From Ascaphus truei (taxonomy: Eukaryota; Chordata; Amphibia; Anura; Ascaphidae): a DNA stretch of 64,000 nucleotides. A program made the translations under genes and the position numbers. Below are positions 20,380 through 32,853 of this stretch, piece after piece. The stretch's first letter is position 1. Every line of letters starts with the position of its first letter. Under the pieces are notes generated by a model, which was given only the letters and a program-made list of their open reading frames with translations, searched no databases and was not told where the DNA came from. The stretch covers positions 74,555,763 through 74,619,762 of the forward strand of contig CM071570.1 of assembly GCA_036426205.1 (NCBI GenBank). The letters are read 5' to 3'.

Positions 20380-23300
20380 TTAGTTATCCAAACTACCTGT
20401 AGGCAGCTCTTCTCACCTTTTATAGAGAAACTGGTCCCAAAACATGGAATCAGACTCTATCACAGCTCCGATCTAGAAACCACATTATAGAGTGGATACC
20501 ACAAATAGAAACCACAGTAACCACCCTAACATCTTTGAAAAAGATTGTTAAGAGATACGGATATGGAGAGTATCATGAAAATAACGAAGAGAGAGATGAC
20601 TCAGAAGTATAAACGAGGATTCGATGTACTAGACAAACTCCTAAAAAGGAGATTAAAAACTACTAGACAAAGCCTATTTAGAAGAGTATATTAAGGCAAA
20701 AGAATACCAAGAGGCCTAAGAGTCAGCAAAAAAGCCTCTTTCGATCTAGAGGAAATTGAATTACGGTAAGGTGGAGAACATATAGACACCTGCGGTAATG
20801 ACCTTATAAACCATTATCGAACATCACCAGATACTCTTAAAAAACTAGACGAAGATATAATGGGATAAGAATCAAATTGAACCTCTAAAACACTGTAGCA
20901 CATTCCATGAAGGAATAAAAAAACTATCTACAGAATAGACAAATAGAAAGGGACTTAATCATCTCCAAGAATAACAAATTGTAAAAGAGATTAGGATGAT
21001 TACACAGAGGGAGTATACTACAACAACAAGAAATGGGACAAAAGTGGAATAAATAAAACTTACAATAGAGTAGGGATGGCAGCACACACACAGCGAGGAG
21101 ACTAGACAAACTCCACTGACATTAAAATCACTAATCGCACAGAAAACCAAGAACGAGAAGAAAGTCCCCCGCCAAATTAGAAAAAAAAAGCCCAGAAAGA
21201 AGAAGAAGATAGCAATAGGAGGGAGCGAGAACGACCAAGACCACCACAAGAGAGAGAAACGTATGTTCCCCATAGATACTATCACCAAGAAAGCCACGAC
21301 ACCACTGGGAGGGGAAAGGAGATATGACCATAGAGATAGGAGAGATCAATATCGAAGGGATCATCACAGTCAAGAAAGACGCCAGGGATGGGAAACAAAA
21401 CCACACCACGAAAGGGAATATAAAAGGGAAAGACCCCTGGAGAGGGAAAGGGAACAATTTAGAGACAGAAGGACCATCAAGCCGCGGATAGGAACCAGAG
21501 AGGGCAAGACGTCAAGTAGATCACCCGTAGATCGCCTATTAGGAGCCCAGTTATGGGAAAGAACCAACAAAAAAATGGAACAGCAGTGGCTTTTTTAGAG
21601 CAAATCCCACAGCACCGCCGCCCCCGTTCAAAAAACACATTCTCAGCTTTAGCGGAACCAGACCGGGGGGCAGGACAGGAAGAAAGGACAAGAAAAGAAA
21701 GAGAGGAAAAGAGAGAAAGGAGGGCTCAAAAGAAATACCAAAGATAAAGGAGTTTTTAATATTAGTAAAACCACACTAACCGATACACAACACGCAGTTA
21801 TAGCTGGGGCCTTAACTTTGCACCCACAACAAAACCAGTGCTTACATGTTCATGGACGGCGAATAAATTCCATGAGAAATCTTACCATGAGAGATTTTTT
21901 CTAAATAGGGATGCAGTGACTAGAGACACCCTAATACACCATATATCAGCAGGGAAGAGGAGAGTACTTTGTCATTCGGATTAAAGGAAAGGTCAGTTTA
22001 ACCCATTGGCAGCAAGGGACATTATCTAGAGGTTTACCACCAACTGATTTTAGCCGACTTTGAAAAATTGTCGCAGATAAAAAGAACCCTGAGATAATCT
22101 CAACAAAGAAGAAACAGCAAGCACTAGGGAACTGGCGACAATAGTCCATCACCATCAACCAGCGGATAAGGGAGGAGGCGTGGTGGTATGGACACAGAAT
22201 ATTACCTATTAAGGCAATAGAATATTGGGGGATGTAACTACATACCAAACAATTAAGGAATGACCCCACAAATATTCAATAACAAGAACTAGATAGGATC
22301 TGGATAAAGGAAAACACTTAGGATCCTTAGTGATAAAGAATGGGCTATTTACACCAGGAGAACCCATTCTACCGGTATTCTACTTCTTGCCTAAAAAATA
22401 CACAATTGCAGAGAAACCACCGGTAGCCCATAATATCGGGCATCGGGTCCCCTAACCCAAACCTGTCTGAATATTTAGACTTCTATTTACAGATATGCAA
22501 TCAAAGGAGATCATACCTCAGGATACCACCCAAGTCATAACTCTCCTCAAAGATGTAATTTGGCAGGAAGACTTCACGTTAGCCACTTGCGACGTGAGTC
22601 TTTGTACACTGCATCCAACATACAGATGGTCTCAAAGCAGTAGAAAATGCCATCAGTAAGGATTTCCATCCCAGAAGAACAGCGCAGCTTCATTATTGAT
22701 AGCATCATTCATCTTAACGCATAATGTTTTCTGGTTTAATGGCCTGTTCTACTCCAGATGTGCGGAACCGCGATGGGGACCAGGTTGCGCCCAGTTACGC
22801 AAATATATTTCAGCGACTGGGAAGAAATCAACATTTGGTCTAATAACCCTTCAGCGCAAACCTGGTCTCATGGCATCGTATATAGAACGACGTACTGTTT
22901 ATATGGAAGGGGGACGAACTAAAACTGAGAGATTTCATCACACACATTACCAAAACAACATTAATTGGAGTTACATCGCAGGCAGAGTAAGTAAATATCA
23001 ACTTCTGGCCTCAACATATATATAGAGATTCAGAAAATTAAACTAAAACATTCTTCAAACCAACAGATGCTAATAATTTTCTAAAGACGACCAGTGCCAC
23101 CACCCAAGTGTTAGATAACCTTTCTTGTTGGCAGGTTCGGAAGAGTCGGGGAGAGAACTGCACTATGATAGACCTTCAGGGATCAAGCAGACATTTGAAA
23201 GGCGATTCCTTGAAAAGGCTACCTCCAATCAATGATTCAGATGTGCCAAAACTAAATGCAATACCACGTACACGACATGCTGATCTCCACAACAAAAAGG

Positions 23301-24070
23301 GGCAAAACACACATTCCAAACCCATTATTAGTACTTACTATATGATAGATGCCATGTGAAAGTATTCAAAAAAATAATAAAAAAACATTGATTCATGTTG
23401 GTACTACAAGAACCCTGTCTCTAAGACAACATCCCCATGTCCCAAAAGTCATATTCGAAAGTGACCGTGCATTAAACTACAATAGAACACAGCGTCTACA
23501 AGAAAAAGAACCCAAAATTTCAGACTGGGTACCCTCCAGTAAAGGTTTCCACTAGCTGCTTTAATTGCAAAGCGTGCAAAACAACAGCAAAGGGAAACAA
23601 CATGAATCCACGTCACGTTACAAAAAAAACTTTTAAGAAAGAAACCATCTAACTGCCGCACAGAACATTTTTTATCTACTTGTCTCCCTTGCCCCTGTGA
23701 CTCCAGTTACGTGGGCCGCACCTCACAGATCTTTTCGAGTTCCGCTACATGGAACAACATGGAAATATAATAAGGATCTAATGACACGCCGCGTTTTCTA
23801 AGCACTTCGACGTTTTCCTGAGGGTAACCAAATCTTCTACTTACAGGGAATAGAAGGGTAGATGCAAAATTGGAGAGGTTGGGGATGCCTCGCCTGCGTA
23901 AGCTATGCCAACGAGAAACCTTCTGGATTAGTAAACCTTAAAGACACAACACCCAGAGGACTCAACAAGACAGCGATCCTGGGGGCATTATGTGATCACC
24001 CGAGACTACTAGCGCCTACATATTCCATTCATTGGACATCTTTGGATGCTGTTGTTAAACTAAGGTGACC
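20380..24070 (+). pseudogene. PLE-2 reverse transcriptase-endonuclease relic
   Basis: Pieces readable across frames: an Arg/Asp/Glu-rich stretch at 21,260-21,600 and a RERRAQKKYQRIKEFL-type segment near 21,710-21,760; then FLNRDAVTRDTLIHHIS near 21,900. Reverse transcriptase fragments include VFYFLPKKYT (22,375), DTTQVITLLKDVIWQEDFTL (22,520) and LTHNVFWFNGLFYS (22,710). The endonuclease part is CNFNCKACKT-like near 23,555 and QRETFWI near 23,910, followed by a PRGLN segment at 23,950-23,970. Stops are frequent in every frame, so this is an old copy. The intact protein would reverse-transcribe at a nick made by its own endonuclease. Confidence 0.75.
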
Positions 24071-25824
24071 ACTACAACTCTTTTTCTCCTCCAACCACGA
24101 TACACCCACCACGCCCAAGGCATCTGGAAATTTTCTCCTAATTTGGATTGGACCGGATATTCTTGAGCGACTGGCCTTTTAAACCTAGACCCTCATTTTA
24201 ATCTACGGTATACTATTTTTAACTTATAACTTTTACCCGGGACGAGACTTTTTTCTAGTCCATTTGATTTCATGCAGAGATTTTTTTGGATATTTCACCA
24301 TTCATTTTTTGCTTTTTATTTTTATGTTTTGATTTTGATTTTATCCCCCACCACTGCTTTCCTCACAGTGATTTTCAACTCGGTTAGCAAACAATTAAGC
24401 ATGTCATTCATTTGTCATACTCACTCACATAGACATCAATTCAATATGTTGCTCACTATTATTATTTGAACATTATCTTATCATTATCCCCTTACCAGTA
24501 CCTTCACTAATTCCATTAGGTATTAAACCTAATTTCATTAGAGTATTTTTAATTACTCTGCACTTTAATATTTTAAATCCTATCCTCAGTAAATTAGATT
24601 AGATTTATTTATACTCTATAGAGTACCTCACTTATGATGTACTATTTAAAACTACCGTCATTAATTTAAAAACAGCATTTAATTTAATTTAATTATATTA
24701 AAACTCTATCACTCTGCACTTTAAACACTTAAACACTTTTTTATCAACACAAGACTAGATTATACCTAACACTCTTTAAATTAACTCACTTAGAACATAT
24801 ACTATTTATAAATTAACCATATTTGGATCCTTAATGCACAGAATAAACTATACCTATTATTTTTTAATAGAAAACACAATTTAGAATATTATCACTTTTT
24901 AATCACTGTAAACACTATAAGCATATAAGAATAGACACACAACTCAGCACATATAACAATTTTATTAGTTTGCACAAGTGACAATTATGGCACAGTATAA
25001 TCCTTATACTTTATGCAGCAGCCACCAGAGGCATATCACAACACCTTTCATGATACTTTTAAGGCATCTTTTAACCCCTTCAGCACTTGGTTATAGTGAG
25101 ATACATAGATACAGAACATGCAACCACGCAGGATACAAGGGACTGCGCGCGACTTTTTCTTCCTTTTTCCCCTTTTTTTTCTTTTTTTTCTTTTTTTCAA
25201 CAACACGGAACTTTATTGAGACGACAAGGACATACGATTGTATTGCCTGAAAACGTTATTATCTAGACCACCACACATGCGCGACCCAATAGAAGATGGG
25301 ATGCGCGCGCACCCTACAAGATGGGATGCGCGCGCACATTACAAGATGGCGACGTCCGTCGCATTAGAGGACAGGATTGCAATTAAAGCAATTAACACAA
25401 CGACAGGATTGGCTAACCCCGGCATAAAGAGGCTGGAAAACAGCAGGAAACCCATCTACAGAGCCTGGGAAGTCCAGTACTTGGACAAAACGGTTGCTCT
25501 TTTATCTGGAACATTTTAACAGCACATCATAGAGGAGACAGAGGTGTATTTGCAGCTCCCCATCCCGGACGCGAAGGCAGACCCCCTACTATATACACCA
25601 TACTGTCCCCCTTTGCTTTTACTTCCCCAGAAACGTTTGTTTCTGTTTTTGTTTTTGTTTTTTATTTCTTATTAAAGTTAGTTTGTACCCTCCCCAGACC
25701 CTAGTGTCTTTTATATGCGTTAAACCCCATCTTCATCATTAGCTACATCAGAACAGAAGAACAAAGATAACACCGCTAGAAGTGTGTCTCACACTGGCCC
25801 TGTGAGTATTGTGTTATATTTACC
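24071..25824. other. PLE-2 3' region, no gene recognised
   Basis: AT-rich sequence rich in ttaaa and actctgcactt phrases follows the endonuclease. Near 25,260-25,360 there is a short duplicated block (gatgggatgcgcgcgcacc, about 29 bp apart). Probably untranslated sequence of the element. Confidence 0.45.
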
Positions 25825-26395
25825 ATATATATACCATTGTACCCTCTCTCTTTCATCACCTGAACTAATTGGGTAACACCCATAAGTAACAAGATACCAG
25901 ATAAGAGTACTCACACTCACACCCACCCGTGGAGTGCCGGAGTAAATCTATATAATATTTTTATGGTGGTCCATAAACAAACAACCATCCCCTCCCCCAC
26001 ATTGACGTATAATGTTATTGTGTTAACCCTATCCTCCTTTCTGTTTACACGAGAGGAAATCCTCCTGGATCGCACTCGAACCAACGAAGCAGCAGCTTAT
26101 ACATCAAGAAAAGAACCCACCCACACCGCAAGAAAAAAAGCCTCACCAGAAGCACACGGGATTCCAAAAAGAAACTTGATGCGATTGGGCTTACACAAGG
26201 CCGTGTAATTATTTACTTTTATTCTCCCATTCTCCATACATATGACACAATGTGTGTCATCATTCAAATTAGACATAGACACCTGAGCTACCACAACCGC
26301 TCAGGCTATAATTACTTTATTTTAAAAGCACTAAAGTTCTACAACACTGCCTGTTTCCAACTATTGTGCTCCCCCATCCTTTTTGTATTCAAATC
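25825..26395 (+). repeat. PLE-2 right pseudo-LTR copy
   Basis: Direct repeat of about 19,670-20,230. It has many single-base differences and indels against the left copy and is cut off at 26,395. Confidence 0.85.
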
Positions 26396-26399
26396 TTAA

Positions 26400-27374
26400 T
26401 GTAACACCCTTTCCCTATCCCTAGGGAAATAGCGGTAATTATAGTCACTGGTGCTACCTGTTAGACTTGCAGAAGGCCTGAGCCTCCACTCCTGGGGAGC
26501 CTGGGGTGATGGTGTGTTCTCTCTCTCTCTGGTGCAGCACCTCCACCTATAAGGATCCCGCGTAACAGGATGGCTCCTCATAGGAACGCGTATACCTTTA
26601 TGGTATACCCCAAGAACACAATCACAACAAGGTATTTAATAACTCTTTTACTGGGGTCCCACAGTAGGCCCAAGTAACACCACATAGGCACAAAACAGCC
26701 ATAATAACAATATGACAATATGGGGTAGCAAGTCTCAATAATACTGAGGGTGCTTGGGCACCTATAATCCGGAATCGGGCAAACAACTGTTCTCCAACGT
26801 ATGTATGAGGGCAGCGCTACCCTTCCCTTTGCGGTGGTGCACTTATACCTTCCTGGTTAAGTGCTTAACCAGGGGATACTTCCAGACGGAGGATGACCAG
26901 CAGCCGGGTCCCACGCCACGGGGTCTCCAACTACAGCCCCTCATGTCTCACGTCTGGCTGCCTCATGGTGACACTGCCCGCCGGAGAAACTCCTCTCCTG
27001 GCTCTGGTCCTGCTTCGCTGCAATCACTCACTACAGGGAGATACCGAACTGTGTGGCCAGCCCTGCACACTCCAATAAAGGTGAAGGGACTGCCTGCGGG
27101 CTAGGGGTAATGTTTCTGGCCTAGTCCAGGAACATGACTAGCTCCCCGGACACTACCTTCCTCCTTGCAAGTTCCAGATCAACAGACACGCCGTCTCCAT
27201 TCCGCAGAGGAAATCCTGAGCACAGGACTTCCTCTCTTTCTATATCCGGTTTGGGTGTACCAAGATGGCTGCTGCACCATCTGCATAGGAGTCCTTGGAG
27301 CTGTCTCTATTCTCCCTCAGAGGTGAATGGAACGACCCTGCATAGCTGGAGGTAAGAAGGGGTACCCTGCTACA
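26400..27374. mobile_element. TTAA-flanked, LTR-like insertion of 975 bp
   Basis: Starts TGTAACACCC and ends CCCTGCTACA, so the ends are a short inverted TGTA(A/G)CA. TTAA occurs on both sides (26,396-26,399 and 27,375-27,378). No coding frame is convincing. A 4-bp duplication with TG...CA ends fits a solo LTR of a retrovirus-like element; the TTAA target alone would also fit piggyBac or Kolobok transposons. Confidence 0.55.
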
Positions 27375-27416
27375 TTAACAAACATTGAATGTAATAGCGT
27401 TGCTTAATACAGTATA

Positions 27417-28016
27417 CAGTAGCAAGCAAAAGTTTGTGAACCCCTTAGGATTTTCACATATTTCAAACTTAAAATGTTATTAGATCTTAATCTAAGTGCT
27501 AATAATAGATAAAGATAATCTGATCAAACAAATGACACAAAAACATGATACTTTTTCAGCATCTATTTATCCACAAATGATTCAACATTCAATATCCACG
27601 TGTGAAAAAGTATCTGAACCTTTAGATTCAGTACCTGGTAGCAACCCCTTGAGCAGTAATTACTTCAACTAAGCGTTTCCTGTAACTGCTGGTTAGTTTC
27701 TCACATCGGTTTTGAGGAATTTTGACCCATTCCTCCTTACAGAAATGCTTTAACTCAGTGACATTTGAGTACTTCCTTGCATGGACAGCTCACTTCAGGT
27801 CCTGCCAAAACACTTCAATAGGGTTGTTTTGGACTTTGACGAGGCAATTCTGAATTTCTTCTTCTGTAGCCATTCTTTTGTAGATCTTCTTGTATGTTTA
27901 GGATAATTGTCTTGCTGCATGACCCCCTTTCGCTTTAGCTCACGGACAGCTGGCCTAACATTCTCCTGTAGAATCTTCTGATATAATACAGAAACTATGC
28001 CTTCCATGGTCAGCAT
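27417..28016 (-). pseudogene. Tc1/mariner transposase relic
   Basis: The left end cagtagcaagcaaaagttt follows TA (27,415-27,416), like Tc1 terminal repeats. On the minus strand from 28,016 the protein reads KILQENVRPAVRELKRKG then VMQQDNYPKHT, where the Asp of QQDN is the second catalytic residue of Tc1 enzymes, then STKEWLQKKKF. After frame damage, KEEWVKIPQNRCEKL and SSYRKRLVEVI, the usual C-terminus, lie at about 27,640-27,750. The third catalytic residue is lost, and the N-terminal DNA-binding half and the other terminus were not found. Confidence 0.82.
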
Positions 28017-28019
28017 GTA

Positions 28020-29179
28020 TCAATGCTGTATGGCCTCCCAGCTGTCTGTTATCCAGTTGCGCTTTAACAGCCCACAAGTATCTAGATTAATCTTGCTGTG
28101 GGCTCTTCTCTCTCTCTCTGTGTTTAGGGGATGTGTTTCTGCGGCTGTTTCTCACTTTCTCTCTCCTTACTAGTAGTGTCCTACAAGCCTCCTCTTTCAC
28201 CTCTGTGAGTGTCAGACATTGTCAGGCTCTCTCTCTCTCTTAAGCCCCTCTCACTGTCACCTAGGCTGTCTCGGTGTGTGCCTCTCAGACTGTCACTCCC
28301 TATCTCTGTCTCAGACTGACAGTTGGCCTCCAAATTCTGTTTTTTTCTTTTCTTTTTATCCTACCCCATATCTTCTGTCATGTGTTGCCAGGCAAATCAG
28401 GGACAGTGTCTTATTTCTTATCGCACCATGTGATAAGTGAAGCAGATAAATTCTGTATTGCCCACAGTATACATATATTTGTAGCAGGGGCTTCACCGAT
28501 GACCAATGGAGGCTCTTTGACCAACATCCCCAATGTCCAATACTGAATAAATATATAATAAAGCTTTTGAAAAAGTTGCCAACAGAGTTTGGTTCATTGT
28601 TCAAAAGTATTCTGCTTCCCTGCATTTAAGCACAGAATAACTACCCATTGGGTGAAAAGATACGTTTAGGGGAAAATGTAAGTGAATTATTGTAGATATA
28701 GTGTATAAAGAGCTAGTAGATTTAAGTGAGTTAAGCGTATGGATTGAGTAATGCTTACAAGACTACTGAAGATTTGAAGGTGGGTACAGAGAGAGCTGGA
28801 ACAACACAAATAGAAAGGATGCTTTAACAAAAGGGTGAAGTTTAAGGAGCAGTAAGTACTTAATAAAAAAAAAAGTTTATTACAGGAGCTGGAAACAGAA
28901 AAGATTTTACATCCTTAATCTTGAGAAAATCAATTAGCAGTATATACAGTATGTTTACATAAATATATGTTTTGTTATTTAAATAGTGGAATTGTATATT
29001 ACGTTTTGACAGATATATTGCATAATGTATGAGAAGTAATGTAACAGGTCTAACTAAAGGCATCTGTACGTCTGCACTGCATGTGTTATAGCTGCCCACA
29101 AATCTATTTTTTCTCGTCATATACTCTTGTGTGTTTTAATATTCATTTCCGCTCTTCTACTCCCCCATTATCAAGCTTT
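28020..29179. other. No gene recognised
   Basis: A CTCTCT-rich stretch at 28,105-28,330, then AT-rich sequence. Confidence 0.45.
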
Positions 29180-30790
29180 TGCAGATGGAGAAGGCAACAA
29201 AATTAGGTCCTGTTTTAATAATAGGTGATTTTGATTTGAAATTGGGTGTGCTAAAAGACATGACCCAAATTATTGAGGAACCAATTATTGGTCATATCAA
29301 ACAATGTAGACGAGATAACAAATATTCAAGCCCGGGAACATTTGGGAAACAATGATCATAACATGGTTTCATGTGAAATACAGTAAATGATCAAAAAACA
29401 TATTATAAGGGTTCAGCAAAGACTTTTAGAAAGGCAGATTTAAATAAACTAAGGAATATTCTACATGGAATAGATTGTAATTACATTTTTCCAGGAAAAA
29501 AATGTGGAAGATAAATGGGCAGTCTTAAACACATTGTTAAATAAGTACACATCAGTTTATCAGTGTAAACCCTTGGATAAGAAATATAAAAGAATCAAGT
29601 CTAAACAAATGTGGCTACATAAAAAGGTAGGGTAATAAATGGAAAGGAGGAGGCAGGCATTCGGATTCCTAGGGGGATATTGTAGGAGCTGCAAGTTTGT
29701 CCTAGAACCACACATTTTGACATGGTCATGTTACCGAGGGTTGGGGAGAGGGGGAGGTTAGAGACGTATTTTACTATGCAGTATACCACCTCAAACAACA
29801 CGTGGAGAGACACTTGTGCACAAAAATACTTTGCATAATCAATTAGCATTTCTCCAAGGTATCTACGGTGTGCTCCTCTTTGAGCACATGTGTCTCTCCA
29901 TATGTTATGTGGAGGGAGCTTTGAGAAACAAAATCAGTGATTTCTTTAAAGCGGCTTAGACTTTAGGCATTAGCAGAGCTACTAGAATTCCAGCGACTTT
30001 GTAAAAAATGCGTGTTTGCACCTCTTTGGTATTTGCAGAGCCGGAATGAAATCGCTACTAAAAAGCCTTTTCTGCACGGGTTGTACGTGTGAGAAGGGCT
30101 TACAGAATAACAAAATCTGCAAATCTGAGCAGAAAGGGCTCTTTTCTCACAGGTATGCAAAACTCACAGCTACTAGAGTATCCCCCTTAAAGTTGTAAGG
30201 GACAGAGGCATCATATCGGAATTATAAGGAATGTAACAAAAGTTGCAAAAGGGCAATCAAATTAGCCAAAATTGAAAATGAAAACGGATTAGAAAAAGAG
30301 AATATACTACCCTTTCACTGTGAGATGGGCAGGCAAATTATTGGAGATAAGAAGGCAGAGGTATTAAATACATTATTTGCCTCTGTATTTACCAAGGTGG
30401 AGTCAATTGCAAAAATATTGCAACTGGAGGAAGCCACAACCTCAATATTAACAAATTGTTGGTTAAAAGAGGAAGAAGTGCAAAGCTGGCTTTATAAACT
30501 TAATGTAAATAAAGCACTTGGCCCCGATGGCTAGCACCCAAGAGTACTTAAGAAGTTCTGTAATAGCCAAACCGTTATACAGTATATTTAATATTCAAGG
30601 ACTCCATTTCCACAGGCTCAGTACCAAAAGATTGGCGCAAAGAAGACATGGTGCCTATATTTAAAAAGAGAGCTAGATCACAACCAGAGAATTACAGACC
30701 TGCAAGCCTGACATCACTTGTGGTGAAACTACTTGAAGGTTTAGTACAGGATAATATTCAGTTACACCTACTGGATAACAAGTTTATTAG
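29180..30790 (+). pseudogene. CR1 endonuclease end, linker and start of reverse transcriptase
   Basis: LGPVLIIGDFDL near 29,205 is the GDFN-type motif of the apurinic-like endonuclease, and LGNNDHNMVSCEI near 29,345 its SDH motif. After a gap, YRNYKECNKSCKRAIKLAK (30,215), NTLFASVFTK (30,370), NKALGPDG (30,515) and DWRKEDMVPIFKKRA then PENYRPASLTS (30,630-30,720) belong to the linker and first reverse transcriptase blocks. There are several stops (for example after GPDG). Confidence 0.82.
29632..30190. other. Unclassified insertion within the CR1 copy
   Basis: CR1 protein similarity stops near 29,630 (MWLHKKV) and resumes near 30,195. The intervening about 560 bp has no recognised frame; near both ends short ggcttag and tactagagtatcccc blocks hint at a MITE. 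Boundaries are approximate and no duplication was established. Confidence 0.5.
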
Positions 30791-30792
30791 TA

Positions 30793-31649
30793 CAGCTCAA
30801 CTCCGTTATAGCGTGGTCTTCGGGGGCCACCCGATCCGACCGCGCTATAACTGGGGTCGCGCTAATTTTTAAAAAAAATGGCAGCCACGCGCCCGATCAG
30901 GAGGAGGGGGGAGGAGGGAGGAGGAGGTAGGAGGGAGGAGGTGGAGTGAGGCGCCGGCAGCCCTACATGTCCCCAAGCAGCCACTGTAGTTCTCCCAGCA
31001 TTCCCCGCACTCCCCTCAGCAGATCCGCACCAGCCAACCACGGATCACCGCAACTATCCTCCAGCCTTGCACCGATCCCCCCCACCTATTCTCCCCCCCC
31101 CCCCAGCCTCGCACTGATCCCCGCACCGCCCCCGACCTCCCCAGCCTCGCGCCGATCCCCGCACCGACCCCCCAGCCTCGCGCCGATCCCCGCACCGACC
31201 CCCCAGCCTCACGCCGATCCCCCAGCCTTGCACCGTTCCTCCCCCCACCCAGCAGCCCCACGATGACCCCAAAGGTGGGCTGTGACACCAAAGGTAGGGG
31301 GGCTGTGTGTGTGGTGTGGTGTGTGTGGTGTGTGTGCTGTGAGTGTATACAGTGTTCTGTGAGTGTATGCAGTGTGCTGTGAGTGTGTGCTGTGTGCTGT
31401 GAGAGTGTGCTGTGTGCTGGTGCTGTGTGTGCTGTGAGTGTGTGCAGTGAGTATATGCAGTGTGCTGTGAGTGTGTGCAGTGTGCAGGGGCTGTGAATGT
31501 GTGCAGTGTGCTGTGTGTGCAGTGTGCAGTGAGTCCAGTGTGCAGTGTGCTGTGTGTGTGCAGTGTATGCCGTGTGCATATTTTTGTTTTAATTCGGGTC
31601 CATGCTCAAACCGTGTTATAGCGGATCACGCTATAACGGGGTTGAGCTG
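30793..31649. mobile_element. TA-flanked DNA element, 857 bp
   Basis: The ends are inverted and nearly perfect: left CAGCTCAACTCCGTTATAG, right (complement) CAGCTCAACCCCGTTATAG. TA lies on each side (30,791-30,792 and 31,650-31,651). The interior holds a GGA/GGAGG run, a tandem array around ccccagcctcgcgccgatcc (31,060-31,220) and a gtgctgtgagtgtgtgcagt array (31,310-31,580). No transposase is present, so it is non-autonomous. TA targeting fits Tc1/mariner-like elements. Confidence 0.82.
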
Positions 31650-31651
31650 TA

Positions 31652-32570
31652 ATAGTCGGCATGGACTGATGAATGATACGTAGGTCATGCCAAATTAACC
31701 ATTTTAATTTATTTGAGGAGGGAAGTAGGAATTTGGCCAAGGTGATTCAGTTGATGTGATCTCCTTTGATTTTACAAAGGCTTTTTATAACCGTGCCAAA
31801 CAAAAGGTTTATCTCTAAATAAAATAAATTGGTCTGGGTACAAATATTTGTAAGTGGATTGAAAACTGGTTGAGGATAGACAACAGAGGGTTGTCATAAA
31901 TGGAACCTTTTCACATTGGGCTAAAGTTGTAACTGGAGTACTGTACCTCAAGGATCAGTACTAGGGCCAATACTTTTTAACTTGTTTATTAATGACCTTG
32001 AAGTTGGCATAGAAAGCAAAGTCTCCATTTTTTCTGATGACACTAAATTAAAAAATACAGGACACCTACAAGCTCATATTGAACCCACCAAAAAAAGATG
32101 TGGTCTGCCGTGTAGTGGCTCAAGGGCTTACAACACTTTGGCCAAAATGTTAAACTAAAAGACCATTTTATTTAATAGATATCTATACATATATATTTAG
32201 GCACTGTACCGTGTATAAGTTTCACTGGATGTGCACTGAGCTCTGTCTGTGTTTCATGTTCTGTCTCTGGTTTTAATTAGACACTAAATTAAGTAAGGTA
32301 GTAACATCAGAACAGGATGTAATTTCTTTACAGAAAAACTGTGATAAACTGGAAACTTGGGCAGTTAAATGGCAGATAAGATTTAATACAGCTAAATCTC
32401 AGGTTGTGCACTTGGGAAGCAAGAATAAACAAGCAACTTACAAATGAAATTGGACAAAATTAGTTCAATCCGTGATGGAGAAGGATTCAGGTGTTCGTAG
32501 ACAGCTGTGCCCAATGTCAGGCAGTAGCTGCAAAGGCAAATAAGATCTTATTTTGCATAAAACAGGGTAT
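31652..32570 (+). pseudogene. CR1 reverse transcriptase middle
   Basis: The read-through gives VDVISFDFTKAF (31,755), IGLGTNICKWIENWL (31,830), a degraded [10 protein letters not shown] (31,940) and FINDLEVGI (31,985). The catalytic YADD region is altered to FSDDTKL (32,030), split by an insertion with a 13-bp duplication. Then LQKNCDKLETWAVKWQI (32,325), VVHLGSKNK (32,405) and EKDSGV (32,480). Frames are interrupted repeatedly. Confidence 0.85.
32052..32279. mobile_element. 228-bp insertion with 13-bp target duplication
   Basis: gacactaaattaa occurs exactly on both sides (32,039-32,051 and 32,280-32,292), splitting the DDTKL codons of the CR1 copy. A 13-bp duplication is typical of target-primed retroposition (SINE or truncated LINE). 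The insert starts aaaaatacagg and ends ggttttaatta; no open frame, and no family recognised. Confidence 0.75.
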
Positions 32571-32853
32571 TGTATTGTATGTCTTTATTTATATAGCGCC
32601 ATTAATGTACATAGCGCTTCACAGTAGTAATACATGTGGTAATCGAATAAATAACAGATAATATAAATAACAGATCATGGGAATAAGTGCTTTAGACAAA
32701 CATAACATTAAGGAAGAGGAGTCCCTGCCCCGAGGAGCTTACAATCTAATTGGTAGGTAGGGAGAACGTACAGAGACAGTAGGAGGGAGTTCTGGTAAGT
32801 GCGTCTGCAGGGGGCCAAGCTTTATATATCATGTGTTCAGAATGTTCACAGTG

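Larger units (their letters stand above)
19258..26395 (+). mobile_element. PLE-2: long decayed Penelope-like element
   Basis: The interior shows, in order, an Arg/Glu-rich N-terminal region, reverse transcriptase motifs and a C-terminal GIY-YIG-type endonuclease, all on the plus strand and full of stops and frameshifts. A pseudo-LTR at about 19,669-20,390 is repeated directly at 25,825-26,395. The first pseudo-LTR is also preceded by an inverted copy of its own right part (19,258-19,668). Such inverted, partial pseudo-LTRs are typical of Penelope-like elements. The right copy is cut by a TTAA-flanked insertion at 26,396. Confidence 0.8.

Noticed and set aside
21263..21598. Arg/Asp/Glu-rich frame as a host splicing-type protein
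   Set aside because: It lies in order before the reverse transcriptase of PLE-2, and a basic N-terminal region fits that element better than a host exon.
32101..32150. tRNA-like promoter boxes in the 228-bp insertion
   Set aside because: tggctcaaggg only weakly resembles a B box and no A box was seen at proper spacing; I did not call it a tRNA-derived SINE.
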